From: Leptospiraceae bacterium
GTDB lineage: Bacteria > Spirochaetota > Leptospiria > Leptospirales > Leptonemataceae
Length of the DNA: 64,000 nt
NCBI GenBank assembly: GCA_026005135.1
Contig: BPKM01000009.1
Span: forward strand, 18,105 to 82,104
Direction: 5' to 3'
Shown one piece after another: positions 38,563 through 48,609 of the stretch. A program made the translations under genes and the position numbers. Each line of letters starts with the position of its first letter. The first letter of the stretch is position 1. The notes beneath the pieces were generated by a model. The model searched no databases, was not told the DNA's origin, and saw only the letters and a program-made list of their open reading frames with translations.

Positions 38563-39093
38563 ATGATACCTGAAACAGCATTAGAAGTACCTTTTAAATA
38601 TTCACCTTTTATTCATAATTTTCATCAGGAAAAAAATTTAAAAGCTTTTTATGATGAAGTAAATCAACAATTTTATTTACAATTTACACCAGATAAAAAT
38701 GTAGAAGGACCACCTAATCATGTACATGGAGGATATTTAGCAAGTATATTAGACGAAGCAATGGGGGCTATAATGTTTCTTTCGGGATATTTTGGTTTAA
38801 CAAATCATTTTGAAATAACTTATAAAAAACCTGTTCCTTTATTCCATACTCATTATATTCGTTCTTCTTTACAAAAAGTAGAAAAAAGAAAAATCTATAT
38901 AGAAGCAAAAGTATATTCTAATGATAAAATCTATACAATCTCTAAAGCGATTTTTTTTCAATTTGATTTTAATAAATTTGGTTTAACCCCTGAATATGAA
39001 TTGATCATGAAATTTCATGAAATAAGAAAACAGGGCTTTAGTTTTAAAGAAACAGTGGAAATTCTAAAAAAAGAATTTGAGTATAATAATTAA
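38563..39093 (+). CDS. PaaI-type thioesterase (hotdog fold)
   Basis: From ATG 38563 the protein has ~176 residues with the PaaI/hotdog core NHVHGGYLASILDEAMG, including HGG and the catalytic Asp/Glu in LDEA. It probably hydrolyses an acyl-CoA. A TTG 36 bp upstream extends the frame, but that TTG is part of a TTGACA box (38527-38532) with TATAAA 15 bp further, so I treat it as promoter. AAAGG lies about 8 bp before the ATG. Confidence 0.78.
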   Translation: MIPETALEVPFKYSPFIHNFHQEKNLKAFYDEVNQQFYLQFTPDKNVEGPPNHVHGGYLASILDEAMGAIMFLSGYFGLTNHFEITYKKPVPLFHTHYIRSSLQKVEKRKIYIEAKVYSNDKIYTISKAIFFQFDFNKFGLTPEYELIMKFHEIRKQGFSFKETVEILKKEFEYNN

Positions 39094-40592
39094 TTATAAA
39101 AAATTAAAACTATAACCTACTCCAAAATAAATTACTTGTGTTTTTTCTATTGCTATTTTCTTTTCTCTAAAAGTTACAAGACTCATTAAACCAGATGATA
39201 ACAGAGGTGGTGGACTACCTTCTCTACGATCAGGCTCTATTACTTTTCCAGTTGATTTCATTTTATATCGATTTTCATTCCATTGATATTTTATAAAGAC
39301 ATACCAGTTCTTATAAAAGATATAATTATATTCCCCTTCTAAAAGGAATCCATTAGAACTGCCTGTTGTATTAACTTCAATACTAATAAAATTCTTACCC
39401 TGATTATTAGGAGAAAAAAATGTATTTTCATTGATAATTAATGACCATTTAAAATTCCCTGTTAATAAAATAAGGTTTACATTAAATATATGATTTTTTG
39501 AAAGTAAAATCTTTAAAGAAGGTCCAATACTTATAAAACCATTTTTATCTGATGTTATTTTATAATTGTTTATATTATAAGCATTATTTACAAAAAGATT
39601 ATCATCAAATTCTATATTTGTATCTACACCATATATTCCACCTATTAAGGATAAATAGCTTTCGTAAGACAGAATATTGAGTTTATAAAATACATAAGAA
39701 AACCATAAATGTGTATGTATATAATCACTTTTTTTATAATTGTTCTGAGAAATTCCCGGATACAATATATTTTTATCATTTCGAATTGTATTTATAGATA
39801 TACTATCTTTAACATCAAATCCAGAAACATTAAAACCTATTATCCATTTATCTAAATCATATTTTATAAATAAAGAACTACTTCCAACATAATTTTTATA
39901 ATTAGCAATACTATAAACATTGGCAGGATCAGAATCAAATAATCTACTACCAATATTTTTCGCAAAATTGTATAAATTAATTTGTTTTATATACGAAGGA
40001 TATATAGTTGCATTACCTATACCATATCCGATACTTAGATTATTTCTTTTTAATGTAAAAGATGGTTTTTGTTGTTTGCGTCGTAATTCTTCTATGCGTT
40101 TTTGTTCCTCTTCTTGTTTACGACGTAATTCTTCCTGACGATTGCGCTCTTCTTCTAGTTTGCGACGTAATTCTTCTATGCGTTTTTCTTCTAATTCTTT
40201 TCGGGTAGGACCAAATTGTATTTTCCTAATTTCGCTTTTATCTAAAATTATTGTTTTCCCATCTTCTGTTTTTACTTGAACTTTTGTTCTTGTTTGATTA
40301 ATAATTTTTCCTTCTATGATTTTACCGGCTCTGTTGCATAAAAGTTAATGATTTGCTATTTATAAAAATATTTATCAACATTTTTGGACAATTTTTCATG
40401 ATATGAAAAAAATATTAAATTTTTAAACATATGTAAGTATTATTTGAAAAAATTTCGCTTTTATAAAAAATTATTGCTTTAAAATGGGAGTTATGCAACA
40501 AAGCCGATTTTACCATTTTTTAATGTTATAGTATCTGCAAATAATACATTCAAATATAAGAAAAATAAAAGAATTAATTTTTTTATCTTCAT
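39094..40592 (-). pseudogene. Outer-membrane-like protein gene broken by a MITE
   Basis: The gene starts at ATG 40592 with a signal peptide (LILLFFLYLNVLFA) and DTITLKNGKI, then runs into the inserted element and stops after 33 codons. Beyond it the frame resumes IIEGKIINQTRTKVQV, passes a coiled coil of KRIEELRRK-type repeats, and continues as a barrel-like C-terminal region to 39094. Deleting the element and one 9-bp target copy joins GKI and IEGK exactly in frame. Domain order matches the intact paralogue at 1558-2955. The 3' part has only a TTG (39765) as internal start, so no functional secreted product is expected. Confidence 0.88.
40327..40505. mobile_element. Complete 179-bp MITE with IS5/IS903-like ends and 9-bp target duplication
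   Basis: Terminal inverted repeats GGCTCTGTTGCATAA and TTATGCAACAAAGCC bound 179 bp without coding capacity. The 9-bp direct repeat GATTTTACC flanks it (40318-40326 and 40506-40514). IS903-group elements of the IS5 family have GGCTTTGTTG-type ends and 9-bp duplications (established), so a related transposase elsewhere probably moves it. No transposase gene is in the window. Confidence 0.9.
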
Positions 40593-40664
40593 CTATAATA
40601 ATTTTTTATTGTTAAATAAAGAAGTCAAGGAATAAGTGATTTTATAATATTTTTTATTTTACAA

Positions 40665-42047
40665 TTAAATATTATGTTTATGATTTAATTCTAAATCTGG
40701 TAAATAATATGTAAACAATAAACCTAATAGCGATAAGATACTACAAACCAACATTAAATACGGAAAAGCAAATAGAATACTTTTTTCTGGATATTTTTTT
40801 ACAAAATAGGAATAAATAAATCCCAATAAAGCAACACCAATTGTAGCTCCCATTTGTCGAAAAAATTGAATCGAACTCGTTGCAGTACCGATCCTTTTTA
40901 AAGAAACGCTATTCTGAACAGCAATTACATATAAAGGTAAAATGGGACCAAAAGCAAATCCCAATAGGATCATTATAAGAATTATATTAGCTAATGAAAC
41001 ATAAAAAAACTTTGTTAAAATAAATAATATTCCAAAAATACTTATCACAAATATATTACTCAATATTAAAATATTTTTATATTTTCCTGTCTTGGAAGCA
41101 ATTTTCCCGGCTAATGTACTGGAAATTACTATACCAAACGTTAATGGAGTAATGATATAACCAGAATGCAATACACTAATATTATATTTTTGTACCAGAT
41201 ATAAAGGAAAAAAAATCAAAGACCCAATAAAAGGACCTCCAAATAAAAATATAGAAAAACTACTTATCGTAAACGTTTTATTATTTAACAAAGATAAATC
41301 AAAAAGTGGATATTTGTGATTTATTTCGTATTTATAAAAAATTAGTAATCCTATAATTATAATAAATAAATATAATATCTTTTCAAATGGAAATAATTGG
41401 ATTTCACTAAATAATAATAAAAAAGCAAAAGACCATAAGAAAACAAGAATACCTCCTATATAATCAAATTTTTGTTCTGATATCGGTGGAATATAAGGCA
41501 TATAACGAATTAATAAAATTAAAATTACAATTCCAAGAGGAACATTAATAAAAAAAACCCAATGCCAGGAAAATAATTCTGTTAAATATCCACCTAGAAG
41601 AGGACCTATAATACTACTAAAACCAAATACTGAACCAATCCATCCTTGAATTCTCCCTCTTTCTCTTGGAGTATATAATATACCAATGGTACTAAAAGTA
41701 ATAGAAAAAATACCACCACCCCCAATACCCTGTATAAATCGATAAAATGCTAACTCTAACATATTATTACTTAAAGAGCATAAATAAGAACCTAAAATAA
41801 AAATAAAATTAGCAATTATAATTAATATTTTTACAGAAAAGATATCACATAGACGACCAAAGATTGGCAAAAATATTACAGAAGAAAGTAAATATCCTGT
41901 AACAATCCAGCTATAATGTTGAGGTTCTTTTAGATCCTCAATAATAGAAGGTGATGCCGTAGCAATAATAGTTTGATCTAATGCCGCTAAAAATAAACTT
42001 AAAAATAATCCTATTAAAATTAAAATTTTTGATCTACTTGAATGCAT
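40665..42047 (-). CDS. MFS drug-efflux-type transporter (DHA2 family)
   Basis: This 460-residue polytopic protein starts with LDQTIIATASPSIIEDL, the motif D1 region of EmrB/QacA-type 14-TM transporters, then GRLCDIFSVK (motif A) and GGYLTELFSWHWVFFINVPLG (motif C region). About 13-14 helices are evident. A proton-driven exporter of drugs or metabolites is likely. It is the first gene downstream of the 5S-derived array, on the same strand (105 bp after the last unit), so read-through from the 5S promoter is conceivable. Confidence 0.88.
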   Translation of the reverse strand: MHSSRSKILILIGLFLSLFLAALDQTIIATASPSIIEDLKEPQHYSWIVTGYLLSSVIFLPIFGRLCDIFSVKILIIIANFIFILGSYLCSLSNNMLELAFYRFIQGIGGGGIFSITFSTIGILYTPRERGRIQGWIGSVFGFSSIIGPLLGGYLTELFSWHWVFFINVPLGIVILILLIRYMPYIPPISEQKFDYIGGILVFLWSFAFLLLFSEIQLFPFEKILYLFIIIIGLLIFYKYEINHKYPLFDLSLLNNKTFTISSFSIFLFGGPFIGSLIFFPLYLVQKYNISVLHSGYIITPLTFGIVISSTLAGKIASKTGKYKNILILSNIFVISIFGILFILTKFFYVSLANIILIMILLGFAFGPILPLYVIAVQNSVSLKRIGTATSSIQFFRQMGATIGVALLGFIYSYFVKKYPEKSILFAFPYLMLVCSILSLLGLLFTYYLPDLELNHKHNI

Positions 42048-42151
42048 ATTTTAACCAATAAAAAAACATTATCGATTTACGACAATATTTATATTAAATA
42101 GAATTTAAAAAACTATTTTACTAATTTTATAAATAAATTAGAAAATTAACA

Positions 42152-42872
42152 TCAACTCCCACACGGCAAAACGTTTAGTGCCATCCGCAATGAGTGGCTT
42201 AACTTCCGTGTCCGTATGCGAACGGAATTTTTTCACAAAAATATCATAATTCCTTTTATCATAAGATAAATTATATTTGATTAAATTATCAGAAATTATT
42301 TTAGAAGATATAAAGAAGAGAACCGGCACCGTCCTGCTCTCCCACACGGCGAACTGTATAGTGCCATCCGCAATGAGTGGCTTAACTTCCGTGTCCGTAT
42401 GCGAACGGAATTTTTTCACAAAAATATCATAATTCCTTTTATCATAAGATAAATTATATTTGATTAAATTATCAGAAATTATTTTAGAAGATATAAAGAA
42501 GAGAACCGGCACCGTCCTGCTCTCCCACACGGCGAACTGTATAGTGCCATCCGCAATGAGTGGCTTAACTTCCGTGTCCGTATGCGAACGGAATTTTTTC
42601 ACAAAAATATCATAATTCCTTTTATCATAAGATAAATTATATTTGATTAAATTATCAGAAATTATTTTAGAAGATATAAAGAAGAGAACCGGCACCGTCC
42701 TGCTCTCCCACACGGCGAACTGTATAGTGCCATCCGCAATGAGTGGCTTAACTTCCGTGTCCGTATGCGAACGGAATTTTTTCACAAAAATATCATAATT
42801 CCTTTTATCATAAGATAAATTATATTTGATTAAATTATCAGAAATTATTTTAGAAGATATAAAGAAGAGAAC
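42152..42872 (-). repeat. Tandem array of 183-bp units made of partial 5S rRNA plus spacer
   Basis: Downstream of the true 5S gene, the same 183-bp unit recurs with starts of CCGGCACC at 42323, 42506, 42689 and 42872. Each unit has about 86 bp of 5S-like sequence (CCGT..ACGGAAGTTAAGCC through GGAGAGCAGGACGGTGCC) and about 97 bp of AT-rich spacer. Three units look identical to each other; the distal one (42152-42322) is altered and truncated at helix V. Compared with the true gene the units lack the first ~30 nt (5' strand of helices I and II) and carry fixed substitutions (e.g. CCACTCATTGCGGATGGCAC), so they cannot fold as complete 5S. The 104 bp to the MFS gene hold nothing recognisable. Confidence 0.9.
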
Positions 42873-42984
<112 letters not shown>

Positions 42985-42992
42985 TTAATTAC

Positions 42993-43021
42993 CAATTATT
43001 TTTTCTGAATTACTTTTGCAA
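42993..43021 (-). promoter_or_regulatory. Putative 5S rRNA promoter
   Basis: On the minus strand TTGCAA (43016-43021) and TAATTG (42993-42998) are spaced 17 bp, with the 5S 5' end 8 bp further on. Position fits; the -10 box is weak. Confidence 0.4.
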
Positions 43022-43116
43022 CCCTTTTTTATTTCTAGGTTTAAAAAAATTATAAAAACAATTCAAAAAATTAAAAAGTGGTTTATTCTTAATACATTAG
43101 AAAAAAAATCAACAAT

Positions 43117-44055
43117 ATGAATTATCATAATAGACTTCTTATTCTATGTCTGATAGGAATATTATCAGCAAGTTGTAGTTTTTTTGAAGAAAATAAACCA
43201 ATTCAATCACCAGGTCTTGGAATCAACATAAAAAATAATACTTACCATATTTATTTTGATGTAGGAATACTAACCTTCGAAAATGACGAAATTTCAAGAG
43301 AAACCATAGAAAAATTATTTCATATAGTAATTCAAGAATTAGAAAAACAATGGAATGATATAAAATTACATCCTGTTTTTGATCAACCTCAAGATGGACC
43401 ATTTTTAATGGAAAGAGTTGTTAGTAAAAAATTAAACCCATATATAGAAACATTTCGTTTAAAGAAAAAATATTTATACCATAATAACTTTATTATAGAA
43501 GAAATACCAGAAGAAGAAAATAGTAAAGAACCAGAAAAATTTTTTTTATCAAGCCAGTTGCATCATTTTTTATATAGTCAGGTAAGATATGATGTATTGA
43601 TAATTCCTTTTGCTATTTTATCAGACTTTGATTATAATAATAAACGTAGAGAAACAGAAATTAATCATATAGAATTAGGATTAGCAAAAGGAAGAACTGC
43701 ATTAGATAAAATGGGTATAATTATTCATTTAGATTATACAAATCCTGTTAATCAACAAAACATAATGAGATTAAAACAAGCATTAATTTCTCTTATCTTG
43801 GCACTACCAATAGAAATTTCCAATAATTTCTTAGAGAAAAATTGTAAAGAATGTGATCAATATTTAAGAATTCGAAAAAATATTTTTACTCTTTATTTTG
43901 ATTTTAATAAAGGTAAAATTAAGGAAGGATGTAAAAATCTTGCCAAGTATTGGATAGAATGGCAATCATTCCCCTATATAGAAGAACAAAACAAAGTATT
44001 AAAAAAACAAATTGAAGAAAATTTTGAAATCCTAAAAAAACGATGTAAAAATTAA
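43117..44055 (+). CDS. Predicted lipoprotein of unknown function
   Basis: The 312-residue protein has a signal peptide ending ILSASCSFF (lipobox Cys ~21). The mature part has a domain with HIVIQELEKQW, a segment with VGILTFEND, and a C-terminal region with a Cys pair CKECDQY. I do not recognise the family. It is 31 bp upstream of the Kazal-like lipoprotein gene on the same strand. Confidence 0.7.
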   Translation: MNYHNRLLILCLIGILSASCSFFEENKPIQSPGLGINIKNNTYHIYFDVGILTFENDEISRETIEKLFHIVIQELEKQWNDIKLHPVFDQPQDGPFLMERVVSKKLNPYIETFRLKKKYLYHNNFIIEEIPEEENSKEPEKFFLSSQLHHFLYSQVRYDVLIIPFAILSDFDYNNKRRETEINHIELGLAKGRTALDKMGIIIHLDYTNPVNQQNIMRLKQALISLILALPIEISNNFLEKNCKECDQYLRIRKNIFTLYFDFNKGKIKEGCKNLAKYWIEWQSFPYIEEQNKVLKKQIEENFEILKKRCKN

Positions 44056-44086
44056 AAAAATACGTCTAAAAAGAAAGGAGATCCAT

Positions 44087-44419
44087 ATGAAAAGAAAAAA
44101 TTTTATAATGATAACATTGATATTATTTATTTTTGCACTTCCTTTTTGTAAAAAACAAGTTATAAAAAACGAACCAACATCTAATAATGTAATTCAAAAT
44201 TCGGAAAATGCAAAATTGGATAAATTTTTTAAAGAATGTACTCCAGAAAGTAAAAATGCTGATTTTTGTATCGAGGTTTATGAACCAGTTTGTGGCTGGT
44301 TTACAGAAAAACCAAGTGATTGTAATGATATCTATTGCAGAGAAAGCTATGCTAATCAATGCTTTGCTTGTAAAGATAAAAGAGTTATAGGATATACAAA
44401 AGGCAATTGTCAGAGATAA
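44087..44419 (+). CDS. Lipoprotein with Kazal-like domain
   Basis: This 110-residue protein has a strong ribosome binding site AAAGGAG. Signal peptide with FALPFCKK (lipobox Cys ~22), then a C-terminal cysteine-rich domain containing CIEVYEPVCGW, SYANQCFAC and GYTKGNC, the spacing of Kazal-type protease-inhibitor domains. Bacterial Kazal-like lipoproteins may inhibit host or competitor proteases, but that is inference. Six Cys beyond the lipid Cys allow three disulphides. Confidence 0.75.
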   Translation: MKRKNFIMITLILFIFALPFCKKQVIKNEPTSNNVIQNSENAKLDKFFKECTPESKNADFCIEVYEPVCGWFTEKPSDCNDIYCRESYANQCFACKDKRVIGYTKGNCQR

Positions 44420-44480
44420 GTTTTTAATAAAATTAATATAAATAACAATAATATTAAAAATCAAAATTTAAAGACAATTT

Positions 44481-44726
44481 TTATCTATATTTAAAAATCA
44501 ATTCCTTATCTGCTTGTATCATTTTTGTTAAATTGTTATGAAAATATTCACAAAATCCTTTTTGACCACAAAAACAATAGATTTCTTCTTCTTTAAATGG
44601 ACAATCAATAGGACATCTATAGTATTGAGCCAGTTTTTGATTTTCAAAATATAAAAAATTATTTTTTTTATTCATATTGAAATGTGTTTTATAAATATAA
44701 TTCTTTTTCTTATTTGCTGATTCCAT
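44481..44726 (-). CDS. Small cysteine-rich protein
   Basis: The 81-residue protein has a cluster CPIDCPFKEEEIYCFCGQKGFC (five or six Cys in ~22 residues, split here by CPF and FCG), which suggests a small metal-binding site. No family is recognised; an internal Met at residue 18 is an alternative start. A Fur-box-like palindrome lies about 50 bp upstream of the ATG, so an iron- or metal-regulated role is possible. Confidence 0.5.
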   Translation of the reverse strand: MESANKKKNYIYKTHFNMNKKNNFLYFENQKLAQYYRCPIDCPFKEEEIYCFCGQKGFCEYFHNNLTKMIQADKELIFKYR

Positions 44727-44773
44727 AAATACTATTTTTTACCGTCATAATTTTTGTCTATAATTTTTATGAT

Positions 44774-44794
44774 ATTGAGACTCATTCTCATTTT
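44774..44794 (-). promoter_or_regulatory. Fur-box-like palindrome
   Basis: TGAGA-CTCAT-TCTCA (44776-44790) is a perfect 5-5-5 inverted repeat inside ATTGAGACTCATTCTCATTT, close to the TGAGAATCATT half-sites typical of Fur operators. It lies 48 bp or more upstream of the small Cys-rich gene. A related sequence occurs at 57136. Confidence 0.5.
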
Positions 44795-44802
44795 ATAAAA
44801 AT

Positions 44803-44826
44803 AAAAAAAGGCACCTTTCGGTGCCC
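44803..44826 (-). terminator. Rho-independent terminator of groEL
   Basis: On the minus strand GGCACC-GAAA-GGTGCC is followed by a T7 tract, 22 bp after the groL stop codon. Confidence 0.95.
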
Positions 44827-44847
44827 CTTTGATAGAATGAATAGAAA

Positions 44848-46494
<1,647 letters not shown>

Positions 46495-46515
46495 TTAATT
46501 TCAATTGTTTGAATT

Positions 46516-46800
46516 TTATTCAATTATAGCTAAAATATCGCTTTCTCTTACAATTAAATATTCTTTACCATCTTTTTTTATTTCTGTTCCAGCATACTTT
46601 CCATAAAGAACTCTATCACCAACCTTCACCTGCAAAGGTATAACTTTTCCATCTTCTTGACGACCTGGTCCTACTGCGATTACTTTACCTTCTTGTGGTT
46701 TTTCTTTAGCAGTATCTGGAATAATGATATGTCCAATTTTTTCTTCTTGTTCTTCAATGGGTTCAATTAGCACCCTATCTGCTAATGGTTTTATATTCAT
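46516..46800 (-). CDS. groS: Co-chaperonin GroES
   Basis: From ATG 46800 (preceded by AAGGAGG) the protein is 94 residues: [18 protein letters not shown], the mobile loop [14 protein letters not shown], and [15 protein letters not shown]. The frame extends upstream to 46860, but GroES normally starts at MNIKPL and the ribosome binding site supports 46800. First gene of groES-groEL with a CIRCE-like repeat upstream. Confidence 0.97.
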   Translation of the reverse strand: MNIKPLADRVLIEPIEEQEEKIGHIIIPDTAKEKPQEGKVIAVGPGRQEDGKVIPLQVKVGDRVLYGKYAGTEIKKDGKEYLIVRESDILAIIE

Positions 46801-46853
46801 TGTGTCCTCCTTGGATATATTTAATTTAAATATTACTTTTTTCTTTCCAGATA

Positions 46854-46880
46854 TTAGCAATCACTATTATCAATTGCTAA
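46854..46880. promoter_or_regulatory. CIRCE-like inverted repeat upstream of groES-groEL
   Basis: TTAGCAATC-N9-AATTGCTAA has the exact 9-9-9 layout of CIRCE (TTAGCACTC-N9-GAGTGCTAA), with one and two changes in the half-sites. With flanking bases it forms a 13-bp perfect inverted repeat (AGATATTAGCAAT). It sits 54 bp upstream of groS, where HrcA would repress. A single exact half-site TTAGCACTC also occurs at 47005-47013. Confidence 0.7.
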
Positions 46881-47074
46881 TATCTATGTGTAAAATTAAT
46901 TTTTGCTTCATCAAACGTCAACCAAAAAATCATAATTTTTGCAATTTTTTTTTCTAATTGCTAAATAGTTATATTTTTTTAATAAGATTAGAATATATAA
47001 TATTTTAGCACTCTTATAGAATTGACTATTAATTGTAGTTTATAATTTATATTGATGAATCAGTTTTCTATTTT

Positions 47075-48607
47075 TTAAACTCTATATAGAATGTTCAAAT
47101 ATTTCGTTAAAATATTTTTTACAATACCACGAATAGGTACATTTGCAGCCATTCCATAAATAGGAGCAAGTCCAGTATTTATTTCTTGATGTTTTTTCGT
47201 AAATAAAACAGCTTGCTTTAAGTCTTTAATAAATCGCTCAATAACACCCTTTTGTGTATGCCTTAATGTAACAGCAATATGTATAGAAGGAGGAAGTTGT
47301 AATGCATTTAAATTCCATCCTTTTTGGGTCATTACATCCATAATTTGATAAATATTCAAATCCTTTGATGTAAATGCAATTACCCATAATGGATCTCCAA
47401 GTATTTCTAATTCTGGAATCTCTCTAATACCTTCTTTAATTTTTTCTGCTGTTTGAAGAATTTTTTTTGTATTTTCTAAATAACCTTTCTCTCCAATACT
47501 TAATAAAGAAGCATAACAAGAAGCAATAATACCTCCTGCACGAGAACCAGCAAATGTAGGAGAAAAGTAAATACCGCCAGGCCAATCAGTTGTAATAAAA
47601 TATTGATACTGACGTAAATGTTCATTTTTATAAAGAATTACAGAAGTACCTTTAGAAGCATATCCATATTTATGAGTATCAATAGAAATAGATGTGACTC
47701 CTCTTAATCGAAAGTCAAAAATAGGAATATTATAGCCCAATCTTTCAGCAAAAGGTAGAATAAATCCACCTAAACAAGCATCTGTATGAAAGCCTATTCC
47801 ATATTTATAAGCTATTTCTGACATTTCTTCAATTGGATCGATAACTCCATGTGGAAAAGAAGGTGCAGAACCAACAATTGCAATTGTATTTTTCGTAATG
47901 ACTTTTTTAAGTTTTTTTATGTCAGCTTTAAAATTTTCATCAACAGGAATTTTTACTAATTTAATTTTAAAATATTCTGAGGCTTTTTCAAAAGCTGCAT
48001 GAGCAGTAACAGGGACAATTACTTCTGGTTTTTTTATATTTTTTTCAACACGAGCCCAATCTCGATAGGTTTTCATTGCTAAAAGTATACTTTCTGTTCC
48101 TCCACTTGATATAGAACCACAGACCCTTTTTTCGTATGGAAGATCTAAATCTGCATTTAATAGCGATGCACACATCGATATAATTTCTGCTTCAAATTTA
48201 GCAATACTAGGCCATAAATCAGAATGTAATGGATTCGTTTGCGAATACATTGCATATACTTGATTTAACAACTCAATATGTTTTTTTTCCCCATGATATA
48301 CTGCCCCAGATACATATCCTTTCTGCCAACGATCATTTTCCTGTTTTTGTATATCTTCCAAATATTTTAATAAATCATCTTTTTTTATTCCTTTACTTGG
48401 TAACCTTTTATAAGTTGGATATTTATCTTTATATGGTTTAGTTATTTTTTCGAATTCCTTTTCTATTTTAGATTCTTCTTCTGCTAAGATTTCTTTAATA
48501 CGAGAAAATTGCATAATTTTTTTTTCTATATAAGGAAATCTTGTTGATATTTTTCTTATAAAATTTGTCAGTTTCGGATATTTTTCTATTAATTTCTTAA
48601 TATTCAT
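47075..48607 (-). CDS. PLP-dependent decarboxylase/lyase, sphingosine-1-phosphate-lyase-like
   Basis: The 510-residue group II decarboxylase-fold protein has SGSISSGGTESILLAMK-type PLP phosphate site (CGSISSGGTES), the PLP aspartate in FHTDACLGGF, and the Schiff-base lysine in SIDTHKYGYASKG. The order and spacing, with VHTDACLGG and HKYGYAPKG-type motifs, match sphingosine-1-phosphate lyase (Dpl1/SPL) more than glutamate decarboxylase. The N-terminus lacks an obvious membrane anchor. The sugar kinase gene ends 2 bp upstream of its ATG, so they are co-transcribed. A sphingolipid substrate in this organism is not established. Confidence 0.75.
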   Translation of the reverse strand: MNIKKLIEKYPKLTNFIRKISTRFPYIEKKIMQFSRIKEILAEEESKIEKEFEKITKPYKDKYPTYKRLPSKGIKKDDLLKYLEDIQKQENDRWQKGYVSGAVYHGEKKHIELLNQVYAMYSQTNPLHSDLWPSIAKFEAEIISMCASLLNADLDLPYEKRVCGSISSGGTESILLAMKTYRDWARVEKNIKKPEVIVPVTAHAAFEKASEYFKIKLVKIPVDENFKADIKKLKKVITKNTIAIVGSAPSFPHGVIDPIEEMSEIAYKYGIGFHTDACLGGFILPFAERLGYNIPIFDFRLRGVTSISIDTHKYGYASKGTSVILYKNEHLRQYQYFITTDWPGGIYFSPTFAGSRAGGIIASCYASLLSIGEKGYLENTKKILQTAEKIKEGIREIPELEILGDPLWVIAFTSKDLNIYQIMDVMTQKGWNLNALQLPPSIHIAVTLRHTQKGVIERFIKDLKQAVLFTKKHQEINTGLAPIYGMAANVPIRGIVKNILTKYLNILYRV

Positions 48608-48609
48608 AG

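Noticed and set aside
42152..42872. CRISPR array
   Set aside because: Units and spacers are both repeated identically and the repeated part is 5S rRNA; there are no unique spacers and no cas genes.
47005..47013. Second CIRCE operator
   Set aside because: Only the left half-site TTAGCACTC is present; the right half after 9 bp does not match.
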